DNA of 64,000 bases from NCBI GenBank assembly GCA_947458745.1, contig CANGYQ010000015.1:62001-126000 (forward strand), written 5' to 3'. A program made the position numbers and the translations under genes. Below are positions 1 to 9,259 of this stretch, one piece after another; the first letter of the stretch is position 1; every line of letters begins with the position of its first letter. This DNA is from Bryobacteraceae bacterium (GTDB taxonomy: Bacteria; Acidobacteriota; Terriglobia; Bryobacterales; Bryobacteraceae). A model generated the notes under the pieces. It searched no databases and was not told the DNA's origin. It saw nothing but the letters and a program-made list of their open reading frames with translations.

Positions 1-307
1 GCTTCATCGAATCACCGGTATCGCGGCCGGAGGCCCGGATCACTTTGCGCTGCTGGATCATCTGGTTCTTGATCCGGCGGAACATTTCCTGATAGCTGAC
101 GTTCTCCCGGCGCATGTACTCGGAGTACTGGTCCAGCAGTTCGCGCACTTCGTCGTTGAGCTTATCCTCAACGGCCAAGTCGTTCTCGATGATGCCGTTC
201 ACCAGTTCGGCGGTGGCCGTCGGGTTGGGGGCGTCAATCATGCTGACAGTCAGCCGGCGGACCAGCTGGCGGGAGAGGTACGTGATGAATTCGCGCGCAA
301 GAAGCAT
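1..307 (-). CDS. DUF507 family protein, C-terminus cut by window edge
   Basis: Reading leftward from an ATG at 307, 102 codons stay open to the window edge, so the stop is not seen. The product starts MLLAREFITYLSRQLVR and is rich in charged helical segments (EVRELLDQYSEYMRR, FRRIKNQMIQQRKV). This pattern matches DUF507, a small helical family of unknown function common in Acidobacteria, Deltaproteobacteria and Aquificae, usually about 90 to 190 residues. It is divergent from the hydroxyglutarate oxidase gene, with 55 bp between the two start codons. The family call is from memory of the sequence pattern; no function can be given. Confidence 0.75.
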   Translation of the reverse strand, partial: MLLAREFITYLSRQLVRRLTVSMIDAPNPTATAELVNGIIENDLAVEDKLNDEVRELLDQYSEYMRRENVSYQEMFRRIKNQMIQQRKVIRASGRDTGDSMK

Positions 308-362
308 TCTTTAGGCTAGCCGTGGCCCTGACGGCACGGCTGCTTGTAATAGTCTACATAAA

Positions 363-1547
363 GTGTCCCGCTCATATGCGATCGTTGGTGGTGGAATCAT
401 TGGCTTGGCGGTGGCGCACCGCCTGTTGCGGCGAGATCCGGGGGCCCGCGCCATCGTTTTCGAGAAGGAAAATCAGCCTGGCCAGCACCAAAGCGCCCAC
501 AATTCGGGCGTCCTGCATGCCGGTTTGTATTACAAGCCGGGATCGCTGAAAGCGCGCCTGGCCGTCACCGGCATTCGCCAGATGAAGGCGTTCTGCCAGC
601 AACACGGCATCCCCCATGAGACGTGCGGCAAACTGGTGGTGGCGGTTTCCGCGGACGAATTGCCTCGCTTGAAGGAGCTGATGGAGCGCGGCATGGCCAA
701 CGGTCTGGTGGGGCTGAAGTGGCTGGAAGCGGCCCAGATGCGGGAGATTGAACCTCATGTGGCGGGCATTGCCGCCGTGCGGGTACCGGAAGAAGGCATC
801 GCGGACTACCCAGCGGTGTGCCGCCAGTTGCAGCGGTTGATCAATGCGGAAGGCGGCGAAGTCCGCACGGGAACCCCCGTGGCCCAAATTGAGCGGGACG
901 GCGATGGTTGGCGTGTCAATGGCGAGCCTTTCGACTATCTGATCAACTGCGCGGGCCTGCATTCTGACCGCGTTCTTGCCATGGCCGGTGAGCGGCGCAC
1001 CACGCGGATCGTACCGTTCCGCGGCGAGTACTTCCTAATGAGCCCGGAAGGGGCGCGCCTGGTAAAGCATCTGATCTACCCAGTGCCGGACCCCAAGTTT
1101 CCGTTCCTGGGCGTGCACTTCACCCGCATGATCGCCGGTGGCGTGGAGTGCGGGCCCAATGCGGTGCTGGCGACAAGGCGCGAAGGGTATCGCCGCACCG
1201 ATTTCTCGCTGGCGGATGTGGTGGATGTTTTCTCCTTCCCGGGCTTCTGGCGATTCTTTGCCAAGTACCCGGCGATGGCGGCGTATGAGGTGCGGCGTTC
1301 GCTGGACCGGACCGAGTTCTGCCGATCGCTGCAACGTTTGGTGCCCGAAGTCCAGCTGGAGCATCTGTCGCCCGGCCACGCCGGTGTTCGGGCGCAGGCG
1401 ATGGCGGAAGATGGCACCCTGGTGCAGGACTTCGATATTGTGCAGCGGGCAAGCGCTCTGCATGTGGTGAACGCACCCAGCCCCGGTGCCACTGCCTCCT
1501 TGGCGATCGCCGATCATCTACTGGACCGCATCGCCGCCGGTGTCTGA
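363..1547 (+). CDS. lhgO: L-2-hydroxyglutarate oxidase
   Basis: FAD-dependent oxidase of the DAO superfamily, expected to oxidise L-2-hydroxyglutarate to 2-oxoglutarate as metabolite repair. The 394-residue product has the dinucleotide-binding GGGIIG at residues 9-14, the family signature HNSGVLHAGLYYKPGS at about 47-62, and a C-terminal SPGATASLAIADHL FAD-closing segment. Length is normal for LhgO. The start is a GTG, because the Rossmann strand begins at residue 5 and no ATG precedes it in frame. A nitrilase gene follows 28 bp downstream on the same strand, so co-transcription is possible. LhgO is the best match; a related glycerol-3-phosphate-dehydrogenase-like oxidase is less likely given the HNSG motif. 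Confidence 0.9.
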   Translation: MSRSYAIVGGGIIGLAVAHRLLRRDPGARAIVFEKENQPGQHQSAHNSGVLHAGLYYKPGSLKARLAVTGIRQMKAFCQQHGIPHETCGKLVVAVSADELPRLKELMERGMANGLVGLKWLEAAQMREIEPHVAGIAAVRVPEEGIADYPAVCRQLQRLINAEGGEVRTGTPVAQIERDGDGWRVNGEPFDYLINCAGLHSDRVLAMAGERRTTRIVPFRGEYFLMSPEGARLVKHLIYPVPDPKFPFLGVHFTRMIAGGVECGPNAVLATRREGYRRTDFSLADVVDVFSFPGFWRFFAKYPAMAAYEVRRSLDRTEFCRSLQRLVPEVQLEHLSPGHAGVRAQAMAEDGTLVQDFDIVQRASALHVVNAPSPGATASLAIADHLLDRIAAGV

Positions 1548-1575
1548 GCGGTAGCGGCTATACTGCGGGGTAACC

Positions 1576-2517
1576 ATGAGTCAACGTCAGGTCGCGGTGG
1601 TGCAGGCCGGGTCCGGTGTGTTCGACACGCCGCGAACGCTGGAGCGGATGCGGGCTTGGTGTGAGCAGGCCGGCGCGACCGGCGCGGAGCTGGTGGTGTT
1701 TCCGGAAGCCTACATTGGCGGCTATCCCAAGGGCCTCGACTTTGGAGCACGCATCGGGTCCCGCAGCGCTTCCGGCCGCGAGGACTTCTTGCGGTACTCG
1801 AAAGCGGCGATCACGCTCGACGGGCCTGAGGTGCGGGTGATGGGCGAGTTCGCGGAGCTGATGCGGGCTACGCTGGTGACCGGCGCGATCGAGCGCGAAG
1901 GCGGGACGCTGTATTGCAGCGTGCTCTGCTTTGGCCCGGATGGTCGCTTGATCGGGCATCGCCGCAAGCTGGTGCCAACGGCGAGTGAGCGCCTCGTGTG
2001 GGGCTCCGGTGATGGCTCCACGTTGCAGGCCTTTGAGACGCCCGCCGGGCGCGTGGCCGCCGCCATCTGCTGGGAGAACTACATGCCGATGCTGCGCACC
2101 AACTTTTACGCGCAGTCGATCGACATCTGGTGTGCACCCACCGTGGATGAACGCGACATCTGGCAAGCGAGCATGCGGCACATAGCCTACGAAGGCCGCT
2201 GCTTCGTCCTAAGCGCCTGCCAGTACTTGACCCGCGACGACTACCCTTCAGATTTCGATCACTGCCCGGAGGCGCCCGTTGGCGGAGCGTTGATTGCAGG
2301 CGGCAGCGTGATCGTATCGCCGCTGGGCGGGGTGCTGGCGGGCCCGCTGCGGGGGCAAGAGGGTGTGATCTCAGCCACGCTTGACCTGGACGATATCGCC
2401 CGCGGCAAGTATGACCTGGATGTCACGGGCCACTACGCGCGGCCGGACATCTTTACGCTGCGCGTGAATCGGGCGCTGCGACGGGCGGTCATGGTGGACA
2501 CTCCGGCAGACGAGTAG
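1576..2517 (+). CDS. Nitrilase-type carbon-nitrogen hydrolase
   Basis: Cytoplasmic member of the nitrilase superfamily, 313 residues. The Glu-Lys-Cys triad is visible: E44 in FPEAYIGGYPKG, K131 in HRRKLVPT, C165 in AICWENYMP. The CWENYMP form of the cysteine motif is typical of branch 1 true nitrilases (nitrile to carboxylate plus ammonia) rather than amidases or biotinidases. Start ATG at 1576; the first beta strand (QVAVVQAG) begins at residue 5, so nothing shorter fits. The substrate (aliphatic nitrile, cyanide-like or arylacetonitrile) cannot be told from sequence. It follows lhgO by 28 bp. Confidence 0.88.
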   Translation: MSQRQVAVVQAGSGVFDTPRTLERMRAWCEQAGATGAELVVFPEAYIGGYPKGLDFGARIGSRSASGREDFLRYSKAAITLDGPEVRVMGEFAELMRATLVTGAIEREGGTLYCSVLCFGPDGRLIGHRRKLVPTASERLVWGSGDGSTLQAFETPAGRVAAAICWENYMPMLRTNFYAQSIDIWCAPTVDERDIWQASMRHIAYEGRCFVLSACQYLTRDDYPSDFDHCPEAPVGGALIAGGSVIVSPLGGVLAGPLRGQEGVISATLDLDDIARGKYDLDVTGHYARPDIFTLRVNRALRRAVMVDTPADE

Positions 2518-2571
2518 AACTCGACGGGGCGAGCCGCCCGGCGTAGCTCGATCAGCGATAGACTCTTTCTA

Positions 2572-5500
2572 ATGCGGAACTGTGTCTTCGCCCTGCTGAT
2601 CACTGGCCTGTTGCCGGCCACTTCGTTCGCACAAGCGACCGACGGCGCAGCGTTCTTTGAGAAGAACGTGCGGCCGTTGCTGGTGGCTCGGTGTCTGGGC
2701 TGCCACTCTGCGGCTCCGGCGGCGGCGGGTGGGTTGCGGCTGGATACGCACGAAGGCTTACAGAAGGGCGGCGCGCGTGGTCCGGCGGTGGTGGCCGGGG
2801 CGCCAGAGCAGAGCCTGCTGTTGAAAGCGATCCGGCATATGGAAGGTGCGCCGAAGATGCCGCCCGGGCCGAAGTTGAAAGATGCCGAGGTGGCGCTGTT
2901 GACCCAATGGGTGTCGATGGGTGCTCCGTGGGGTCAGGCGAATGCGATGGCCGCGGCGCAAAAGTTCTGGGCTTTCACGCCGCCCACGACGCCGGCGATT
3001 CCGGCGGTGAAGAACAAGGATTGGGTGAAGTCGCCGCTGGATGCGTTTATCTTGTCGGCGCTGGAAGCGAAAGGCTTGACGCCCGCCGCGGCGGCTGACA
3101 AGCGGACGCTGATTCGCCGTGCGACCTATGACCTGACTGGGCTGCCACCGACACCGGAAGAAGTGCGGGCCTTTCTGGATGACTCCTCGCCTAACGCCTT
3201 CGCGAAGGTAGTGGACCGCTTGCTGGCTTCACCGCACTACGGCGAGCGCTGGGGACGGCACTGGCTGGATGTGGCGCGCTACGCTGATTCGAATGGCTTG
3301 GACGAGAATCTGGTCTACAAGAACGCCTACCGCTATCGTGACTACGTCATCCAGGCTTTCAACAAAGACAAGCCGTACGATCTGTTTTTGAAGGAGCAGC
3401 TGGCGGGCGATCTATTGCCTGAGTCAGGGGATTTGAAGACGCAGTTTGAGCGTTGGACGGCGACCGGTTTCCTTTCGCTGGGCGCCAAGATGCTGGCCGA
3501 AGATGATCCGCTGAAGATGGAGATGGACATCGTCGATGAACAACTGGACACGACGACCCGCGCCTTTATGGGCATGACGGTGGGCTGCGCCCGCTGCCAC
3601 GACCATAAGTTCGATCCCATCCCCACGGCCGATTACTACGCATTGGCGGGCATCTTCAAGAGCTCCAAGACCATGGAGAACTTCCAGGTGGTGGCCAAGT
3701 GGCACGAGTACGTGCTGGCCGACAAGCCACAGCGCGACCAACTGCAAGCGCATCTGGACAAGATCACCGCCAAGCAGAAAGAGATCGGCAAGATCTCGAA
3801 GCAGCACAACGATGCGCTGGCCATGCAGGGCCGCCAGCATGTGGGCGATTATCTATTGGCAGCAAGCGACGTGCTGCGGTACGGGCAGATCGAGCTGAAG
3901 CCGATTCTCGATGCCTCAGCCGCGAAGCCCACGGCTACGCCGGTGGTGCTGGAAGCGGGCGCGTTTGCGCGAGGCAATGTGGCGCGGAAGCTCGAGAAGA
4001 AATCGAAGAACGTCGCGGCGGACCAGAAGGGGCCATACTTCGCCGAGTACGAGCTGGATGCTCCGCGCGCCGGCGAGTATCAGTTGGACATGCTGGAGGA
4101 AGAGACGGGCAATGGTACGGCCGATGTCTGGATCAACGGCGTGCTGATGAAGCGGGGCGCGACGCCCATCCAGAACCGCGCCGCATCGCCGGAAGCGGGC
4201 GGCTGGACGGTGACGGGCATCTTTGCCCTGAAGGCCGGACTAAACACGATTCGGCTGGAACATAAAGCTCGGTTCCCTTACTTTGAGAAGTTGCTGGTGG
4301 CCGCTCCGGTGTTGAAGCCGGGCTCGGAAACGCCGCGCACGCTGGAGCAGGTTTCCCGGCAGTACAAGGTGAATCCTGGCTTTCTGACGCACTGGGTGGA
4401 TGAACTGGAAAAGGCCAAGGGCGCACCGCATTCGGTTCTGTTTGCTTGGCTGGAGTACGGCAAACCATTGACGGGTTGGACGTCGCCCGCCGCGGCATTT
4501 TTCCGCGACGGCGACTGGCGCAGCAAGCAGCAGTTGGCGGCGCGCTATCAGAATCTGTTTCTGGAAGCAGACCGGCAGTGGCAGGCGGTGAAGGACAAGG
4601 CCGACCCGAAAGCGGCCTTGGCTGATCCGGGCTATGAGGCGTTGCGCCAGTTGGCTTACGAGAAGGCGGGGCCGTTCCGGGCGCCAGACAACTCCCGCCA
4701 GTACTTTGCGGCGGAGGTCCAGCAGCAGTTGACGGCCCTGGATGCGGAGCGGAAGCAACTGGAAGATTCGACGCCCGACCTGCCCCATGCCATGGGCGTG
4801 CGGGAAGGCGACAAGATTGCCGACTTGAAGATCAACATCCGGGGCAGCCACTGGACCTTGGGTGCCGAAGCGCCGCGCGGCTTCCTGCGGGCGGTGAACG
4901 TCAAGAATGCTCCGACGCCCACCACCAAGGCCAGCGGACGTCTGGAGCTGGCCCAATGGCTGACGCAGCCCGACCATCCGCTGACCAGCCGCGTGATGGC
5001 CAACCGGCTGTGGCGCTGGCATTTCGGCCGTGGCATTGTCCCAACGGTAGACAACTTCGGCCGCCTCGGTGAAGCGCCGACGAATCAGCCGCTGCTGGAT
5101 TGGCTGGCGGTGCAGTTTGTGGATCAGGGCTGGTCCATGAAGCAGATGCACCGGCTGATGATGTTGTCCAGCACCTATCAGATGAGCAGCGCCTACAACG
5201 AACGCGCGTTCGAGACGGACCCCGAGAACAAACTGCTGTGGCGGGCGAACCGCCGCCGCCTGGAAGCGGAAGCTCTGCGCGACGGCATCATGGCGGCGTC
5301 CGGTGATCTCGACCTGACAGCGGGCGGAACGCTGATGACCTACAAGGATCGCCAGTACGTCAGCGACACGGCGAAGCGCGGCGGCATGGACTATGAGCGC
5401 AATCGCCGTGCCGTCTATATTCCAATCGTGCGCAGTTCGATGTACGACGTCTTCCAGGCGTTTGACTTGCCGGACCCCTCCACCTCCAATGGAGACCGCA

Positions 5501-5814
5501 GCAGCACCGTGGTGGCTCCACAGGCGCTGTTCGTGATGAACGGCGCGGTGGCACTGCGCCACAGCCGGACGCTAGCGGAGAAATTGCTGGCGCGTACCGA
5601 TTGGGACGACGCCGCCCGCATCCGGGAAGCCTATGAGCGCGCCCTGGGCCGCCCACCGCTGCCGCAGGAGATTGACCGCGCCCTCACGCTGATCGGCAGC
5701 GTCGATAAACAAGTGGCCAACCGGCAGACGGACCCCGCCACCCGGCGAGTGTTTGCCTGGCAGAGCTTTGTGAAGGCTCTGATGGCATCGAACGAATTTA
5801 TCTATCTCAACTAG
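2572..5814 (+). CDS. Planctomycete-type cytochrome c with DUF1549 and DUF1553
   Basis: Secreted 1080-residue protein. A signal peptide covers about 1-20 (cleavage near SFA-QA). It is followed by a PSCyt1-type heme c domain with CLGCH at 41-45 and a distal methionine candidate in PKMPPGPKL. DUF1549 spans about 150-370 and contains the family's own CARCHDHKFDPI near 338. A sugar-binding-like insert (AEYELDAPRAGEYQL) lies near 490-560, and DUF1553 fills about 800-1070. Such proteins occur in large numbers in Planctomycetes and Acidobacteria; their biochemical role is unproved, with links proposed to polysaccharide or sulfate-ester breakdown. The DUF1501 gene starts 13 bp downstream, the usual partner arrangement. 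Confidence 0.9.
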   Translation: MRNCVFALLITGLLPATSFAQATDGAAFFEKNVRPLLVARCLGCHSAAPAAAGGLRLDTHEGLQKGGARGPAVVAGAPEQSLLLKAIRHMEGAPKMPPGPKLKDAEVALLTQWVSMGAPWGQANAMAAAQKFWAFTPPTTPAIPAVKNKDWVKSPLDAFILSALEAKGLTPAAAADKRTLIRRATYDLTGLPPTPEEVRAFLDDSSPNAFAKVVDRLLASPHYGERWGRHWLDVARYADSNGLDENLVYKNAYRYRDYVIQAFNKDKPYDLFLKEQLAGDLLPESGDLKTQFERWTATGFLSLGAKMLAEDDPLKMEMDIVDEQLDTTTRAFMGMTVGCARCHDHKFDPIPTADYYALAGIFKSSKTMENFQVVAKWHEYVLADKPQRDQLQAHLDKITAKQKEIGKISKQHNDALAMQGRQHVGDYLLAASDVLRYGQIELKPILDASAAKPTATPVVLEAGAFARGNVARKLEKKSKNVAADQKGPYFAEYELDAPRAGEYQLDMLEEETGNGTADVWINGVLMKRGATPIQNRAASPEAGGWTVTGIFALKAGLNTIRLEHKARFPYFEKLLVAAPVLKPGSETPRTLEQVSRQYKVNPGFLTHWVDELEKAKGAPHSVLFAWLEYGKPLTGWTSPAAAFFRDGDWRSKQQLAARYQNLFLEADRQWQAVKDKADPKAALADPGYEALRQLAYEKAGPFRAPDNSRQYFAAEVQQQLTALDAERKQLEDSTPDLPHAMGVREGDKIADLKINIRGSHWTLGAEAPRGFLRAVNVKNAPTPTTKASGRLELAQWLTQPDHPLTSRVMANRLWRWHFGRGIVPTVDNFGRLGEAPTNQPLLDWLAVQFVDQGWSMKQMHRLMMLSSTYQMSSAYNERAFETDPENKLLWRANRRRLEAEALRDGIMAASGDLDLTAGGTLMTYKDRQYVSDTAKRGGMDYERNRRAVYIPIVRSSMYDVFQAFDLPDPSTSNGDRSSTVVAPQALFVMNGAVALRHSRTLAEKLLARTDWDDAARIREAYERALGRPPLPQEIDRALTLIGSVDKQVANRQTDPATRRVFAWQSFVKALMASNEFIYLN

Positions 5815-5827
5815 AAGGAAGCCGCCC

Positions 5828-7258
5828 ATGAACGCACACTGGAACTCTTATCTCAACCGGACGGTCTCCCGCCGTGAACTGCTGAAGGCCAGCAGCGCTG
5901 GTTTTGGTGGCTTGGCCCTGGCCGCCTTGATGGGCGAGCAGGCGTTGGCGGCAGCCACGGGCGCGACACCCAATCCGCTGGCGGTGAAAGCGCCGCACTT
6001 CCCGGCCAAGGCTAAGCGCGTGATCTTCCTGTTCATGCACGGTGGCCCGTCGCAGGTGGACACGTTCGACTACAAGCCACTGCTGATCCGCGACCACGGT
6101 AAGCCGCTGCCGTTTGCCCGGCCCAAGGTCGTATCGAGCGAAACGTTCAACTTGCTGAAATCCCCCTGGGACTTCAAGCAGTATGGCCAGAGTGGCGCTT
6201 GGGTGAGCGATCTGTTTCCGGAAACTGCCAAGAAGGTGGATGATCTGTGCATCATCAAGTCGATGTATGGCTCCAATTCGCGGCACGGCGGCGCGCTGCT
6301 GGAGATGCACACGGGTAGCGATACGTTTGTGCGGCCCAGCATGGGCTCCTGGGTGACCTACGGCCTGGGCAGCGAAAACCAGAGCATGCCGGGCTTTGTC
6401 ACCATCTGCCCGACGCAAAGCCACGGCGGTGCCAACAACTTCAGTTCCGCGTTTCTGCCCGCGCCCTACGCTGGGACGCCGATCGGGGCAGTGGGCGTGC
6501 CATCGAAGGAAGCGCGCATTCCCTTCATCGCCAACAGTGAGACTCCGAAAGACATCCAGCGGCTGGAGCTGGATTATCTGAAGGAGATCAATCAGCAGCA
6601 CTTGTCCGCCTCGGGTCCGGACCAGGCGCTGGAGGGGCGCATCGAGTCGTTTGAGCTGGCCTTCCGCATGCAGTCCGAGGCACCGGGCTTGCAGGACATC
6701 TCGGGCGAATCCGCGGCCACTCTGAAGATGTACGGCATCGACAACCGGGTCAGCGAGGACTTTGGCCGCCAATGTTTGATGGCACGGCGCCTTTCTGAAA
6801 AGGGCGTCCGGTTCGTACAGGTAAGCCACACCTACAAGTGGGACCAGCACGCCGACCTGCGGCGCGACCATGCGCAGAATGCGCGCGAAGTGGATGTACC
6901 GATTGCCGGTTTGCTAACTGACTTGAAATCGCGCGGTCTGCTAAAGGACACGCTGGTGATCTGGGGCGGCGAATTCGGGCGTACCCCCACCGCCCAAGGC
7001 TCCGACGGACGGGATCACAACCCGGAAGCCTTTACGATGTGGCTGGCGGGCGGCGGCGTGAAGGCGGGCCTACAGTACGGTGCCACCGACGACTACGGCT
7101 ACTATTCGGTGGAGAACAAGGTCCATTTCCACGACCTGCATGCCACCATCCTGCACCTGTTGGGTCTCGACCACCTGAAGCTGACCTACAAGTATGCCGG
7201 ACGTGACTTCCGGCTGACCGACGTCCACGGCAACGTGGTGAAAGACATCATCGCTTAA
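5828..7258 (+). CDS. DUF1501 secreted protein, sulfatase-like fold
   Basis: 476-residue partner of the upstream cytochrome. The N-terminus has a twin-arginine-like signal: SRRELLKASSAGFGG at 14-28, then a hydrophobic stretch and an Ala-rich cleavage site near residue 43. The body shows DUF1501 landmarks: VIFLFMHGGPSQVDTFDYK, GRTPTAQGSDGRDHNP and VHFHDLHATILHLLGLDH. DUF1501 belongs to the alkaline-phosphatase/sulfatase superfamily, and the conserved Asp/His pairs suggest a metal site. The substrate is unknown. A GAAGGAAGCC ribosome-binding region precedes the ATG. An operon with the 13-bp upstream neighbour is very likely. Confidence 0.9.
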   Translation: MNAHWNSYLNRTVSRRELLKASSAGFGGLALAALMGEQALAAATGATPNPLAVKAPHFPAKAKRVIFLFMHGGPSQVDTFDYKPLLIRDHGKPLPFARPKVVSSETFNLLKSPWDFKQYGQSGAWVSDLFPETAKKVDDLCIIKSMYGSNSRHGGALLEMHTGSDTFVRPSMGSWVTYGLGSENQSMPGFVTICPTQSHGGANNFSSAFLPAPYAGTPIGAVGVPSKEARIPFIANSETPKDIQRLELDYLKEINQQHLSASGPDQALEGRIESFELAFRMQSEAPGLQDISGESAATLKMYGIDNRVSEDFGRQCLMARRLSEKGVRFVQVSHTYKWDQHADLRRDHAQNAREVDVPIAGLLTDLKSRGLLKDTLVIWGGEFGRTPTAQGSDGRDHNPEAFTMWLAGGGVKAGLQYGATDDYGYYSVENKVHFHDLHATILHLLGLDHLKLTYKYAGRDFRLTDVHGNVVKDIIA

Positions 7259-7341
7259 GCAGCGTGCGTGTGTGCCGGGGCCGGAATGAGCCCCTCATGG
7301 GCGGTTGGGGCTCGGCCCGAAGCTGTCTGCTCCCGACCCGT

Positions 7342-7376
7342 TATAATACGGCTTAAGTCTTTTTTCGTTCAAGGAG
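7342..7376 (+). promoter_or_regulatory. Likely -10 box and ribosome-binding site of the phosphofructokinase gene
   Basis: The 130-bp gap before the gene holds a perfect TATAAT at 7342-7347 and AAGGAG at 7371-7376. No good -35 hexamer is seen 16-18 bp upstream of the TATAAT, so the promoter call is tentative. The Shine-Dalgarno box sits 12 nt from the GTG, longer than ideal, but no closer in-frame start exists. Confidence 0.45.
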
Positions 7377-7388
7377 AATACATTCGTA

Positions 7389-8579
7389 GTGTCTAAACTC
7401 AGAGTTGGCATTCTTACTGGCGGCGGCGACGTCCCCGGCCTGAACTCCGTCATCAAGGGCGTCACCTATCGCGCCGAAGAAGCCGGCATGGAAGTTTTGG
7501 GCATCCGCCGCGGCTGGAAGGGTTTAACCCACATCGAGACCGATGATCCAGCGAGCGTAGCTGACTACACGATTGCCCTGAACCGCGACAACACCCGCAC
7601 CATTGACCGGTTCGGCGGAACTTGGCTTCACTCCTCCCGCACCAATCCTTCCAAGATGAAGAAGCTGCCGCCGCATCTCCGGGTTGAGGATTACCCATCG
7701 CGCGAAACCACGAAGGACGGCGTTACGACCACCAGCTGGGATGTGACGGCGAAGGTACTGAAGAATCTGGCAGCGCTGAAGCTGGATTACCTGGTCGCCA
7801 TCGGTGGCGACGACACGTTGAGCTACGCCGCGCGGCTGAACGACGAGAACTTTAATGTGATCGCCGTGCCGAAGACGATGGACAACGACGTCCGCAACAC
7901 GGAATACTGCATCGGCTTCTCGACGGCCATCAGCCGAGCGATGGAAGCCGTGCAACGCCAGCGTTCCACCGTCGGTTCGCACGAACGCCTGGGCATCTTC
8001 CGCATCTTCGGGCGTGACGCGGGCTACACGGCGCTTTATACCGCCTATGTGACCAGCATCCGTTGCGGCATTCCGGAGTACAAGTTCGACCTGAATCACA
8101 TGGTGGAACTGCTGATCGAGGACCGCAAGCGCAACCCTTCCAGCTACGCGCTGGTGCTGCTGAGTGAAGGCGCAGCTTGGGAAGGCTACAAAGTGCAGGA
8201 GTACGGCGAGCCAGACGACTACGGCCATCGCAAGAAGATGAACGTGGGCGAAGTGTTCGCCGACAAAGCTCGGGAGATCAGCAAAGGTACGCTCGACCCG
8301 ATCATCAGCGACCTGACCTACGACCTCCGCAGCGGTGCCCCGGACTTTACCGACAAGCTGGTGGCCACCACGTTCGGCAACATGGCCTTCGATGCCATCC
8401 TCGCCAAAAAGAGCGGCCTGATGACGGCCATCGTCGAAGGGCAGTACGCGCTGATGCCGATTCCCGATCCGAAGCTGGGACCGCGCAAGGTGGACATCGA
8501 AAAGATGTACAACACCGAACGCTACCGGCCGAAGTACGACAACCATTTGGGGCTGCCGATATTCCTGACGCGAGCCTAG
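7389..8579 (+). CDS. 6-phosphofructokinase, pyrophosphate-type signature
   Basis: Glycolytic phosphofructokinase of 396 residues with the N-terminal loop GILTGGGDVPGLN. Two diagnostic sites favour PPi over ATP as phosphoryl donor: GGDD at 139-142 (ATP enzymes have GGDG) and PKTMDND at 161-167 (Lys in place of the ATP-type Gly). The reversible PPi enzyme would serve both glycolysis and gluconeogenesis, which suits an organism that also has PFOR and Rnf. GTG start, supported by the AAGGAG upstream. A methyltransferase gene follows 20 bp later. The donor assignment is an inference from motifs. Confidence 0.9.
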   Translation: MSKLRVGILTGGGDVPGLNSVIKGVTYRAEEAGMEVLGIRRGWKGLTHIETDDPASVADYTIALNRDNTRTIDRFGGTWLHSSRTNPSKMKKLPPHLRVEDYPSRETTKDGVTTTSWDVTAKVLKNLAALKLDYLVAIGGDDTLSYAARLNDENFNVIAVPKTMDNDVRNTEYCIGFSTAISRAMEAVQRQRSTVGSHERLGIFRIFGRDAGYTALYTAYVTSIRCGIPEYKFDLNHMVELLIEDRKRNPSSYALVLLSEGAAWEGYKVQEYGEPDDYGHRKKMNVGEVFADKAREISKGTLDPIISDLTYDLRSGAPDFTDKLVATTFGNMAFDAILAKKSGLMTAIVEGQYALMPIPDPKLGPRKVDIEKMYNTERYRPKYDNHLGLPIFLTRA

Positions 8580-8599
8580 TTGCGCGGTGGTGGCGGCGG

Positions 8600-9211
8600 G
8601 TGCGTCACGGACGTCCCGTCGCTGCCCCGATCGAAGAGATCCGCCAGACCTTTGAAGAGTCCGCGGCCGATGAGGAGCATTTCCCGTCCACCATCGATCC
8701 GCGGATTTTGCATGTCCGGGTGGTGGTGGGCGCCATGCAGGGTGCCCGCCGGGTGCTGGACCTGGGTTGCGGCAAAGGCCGTTTTGCGCGCCTGGTGAAG
8801 GATGCCGTGCCGGAATGCCAAGTGGTGGCCTTTGACCTTGCAGTGGCCATGCTACGGGCCGCCGCGCCCGATCTGGACCGGTGCGCAGGCTCCATGCTGG
8901 CGCTTCCCTTCCCGGACGGGAGTTTCGATGGCCTCTACGCCACCGAATCGCTGGAACACGCGGTCGACATCGAGCGGGCGGTGGCCGAACTCTGCCGCGT
9001 CGTGCGGCCGGGCGGGCAGATCCTGATCATCGACAAGAACGCCGAACACTGGGGCCGCTTCAAGACGCCCCGCTGGGAAAAGTGGTTTACCGCGGCAGAG
9101 TTGAGCGGGCTCTTGCTGCGGCACTGCCAGCAGGCCTCCGCCGCGCCGATCTCTTACTGGGAAGACGTCCCGGCGGACGGGCTGTTCCTCTGCTGGCGCG
9201 CCACCAAATAG
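8600..9211 (+). CDS. Class I SAM-dependent methyltransferase
   Basis: About 203 residues. Motif I is VLDLGCGKGR, followed by VVAFDLAVAML (acidic loop), LPFPDGSFDGLYATESLEH (motif II) and LCRVVRPGGQILIID (motif III), the typical Methyltransf_11 layout. The open frame runs far upstream through the phosphofructokinase gene in another frame, but that part is a shadow. The GTG at 8600, with GGCGGCGG just before it, is the first start after the upstream stop. The substrate is not recognisable; a small-molecule or quinone-type methylation is possible. Confidence 0.78.
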   Translation: MRHGRPVAAPIEEIRQTFEESAADEEHFPSTIDPRILHVRVVVGAMQGARRVLDLGCGKGRFARLVKDAVPECQVVAFDLAVAMLRAAAPDLDRCAGSMLALPFPDGSFDGLYATESLEHAVDIERAVAELCRVVRPGGQILIIDKNAEHWGRFKTPRWEKWFTAAELSGLLLRHCQQASAAPISYWEDVPADGLFLCWRATK

Positions 9212-9259
9212 GCGCCGGGCCTCCCCTACTTGGCCCTTCACATCAGCTACCTTCAAGAC

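Noticed and set aside
4240..5562. 440-codon open frame on the minus strand inside the DUF1553 gene
   Set aside because: No family motifs or ribosome-binding site; it is a GC-rich antisense shadow of a well-supported gene.
8177..8599. N-terminal extension of the methyltransferase
   Set aside because: It overlaps the phosphofructokinase gene in another frame and adds low-complexity Arg/Gln-rich sequence; the GTG at 8600 fits better.
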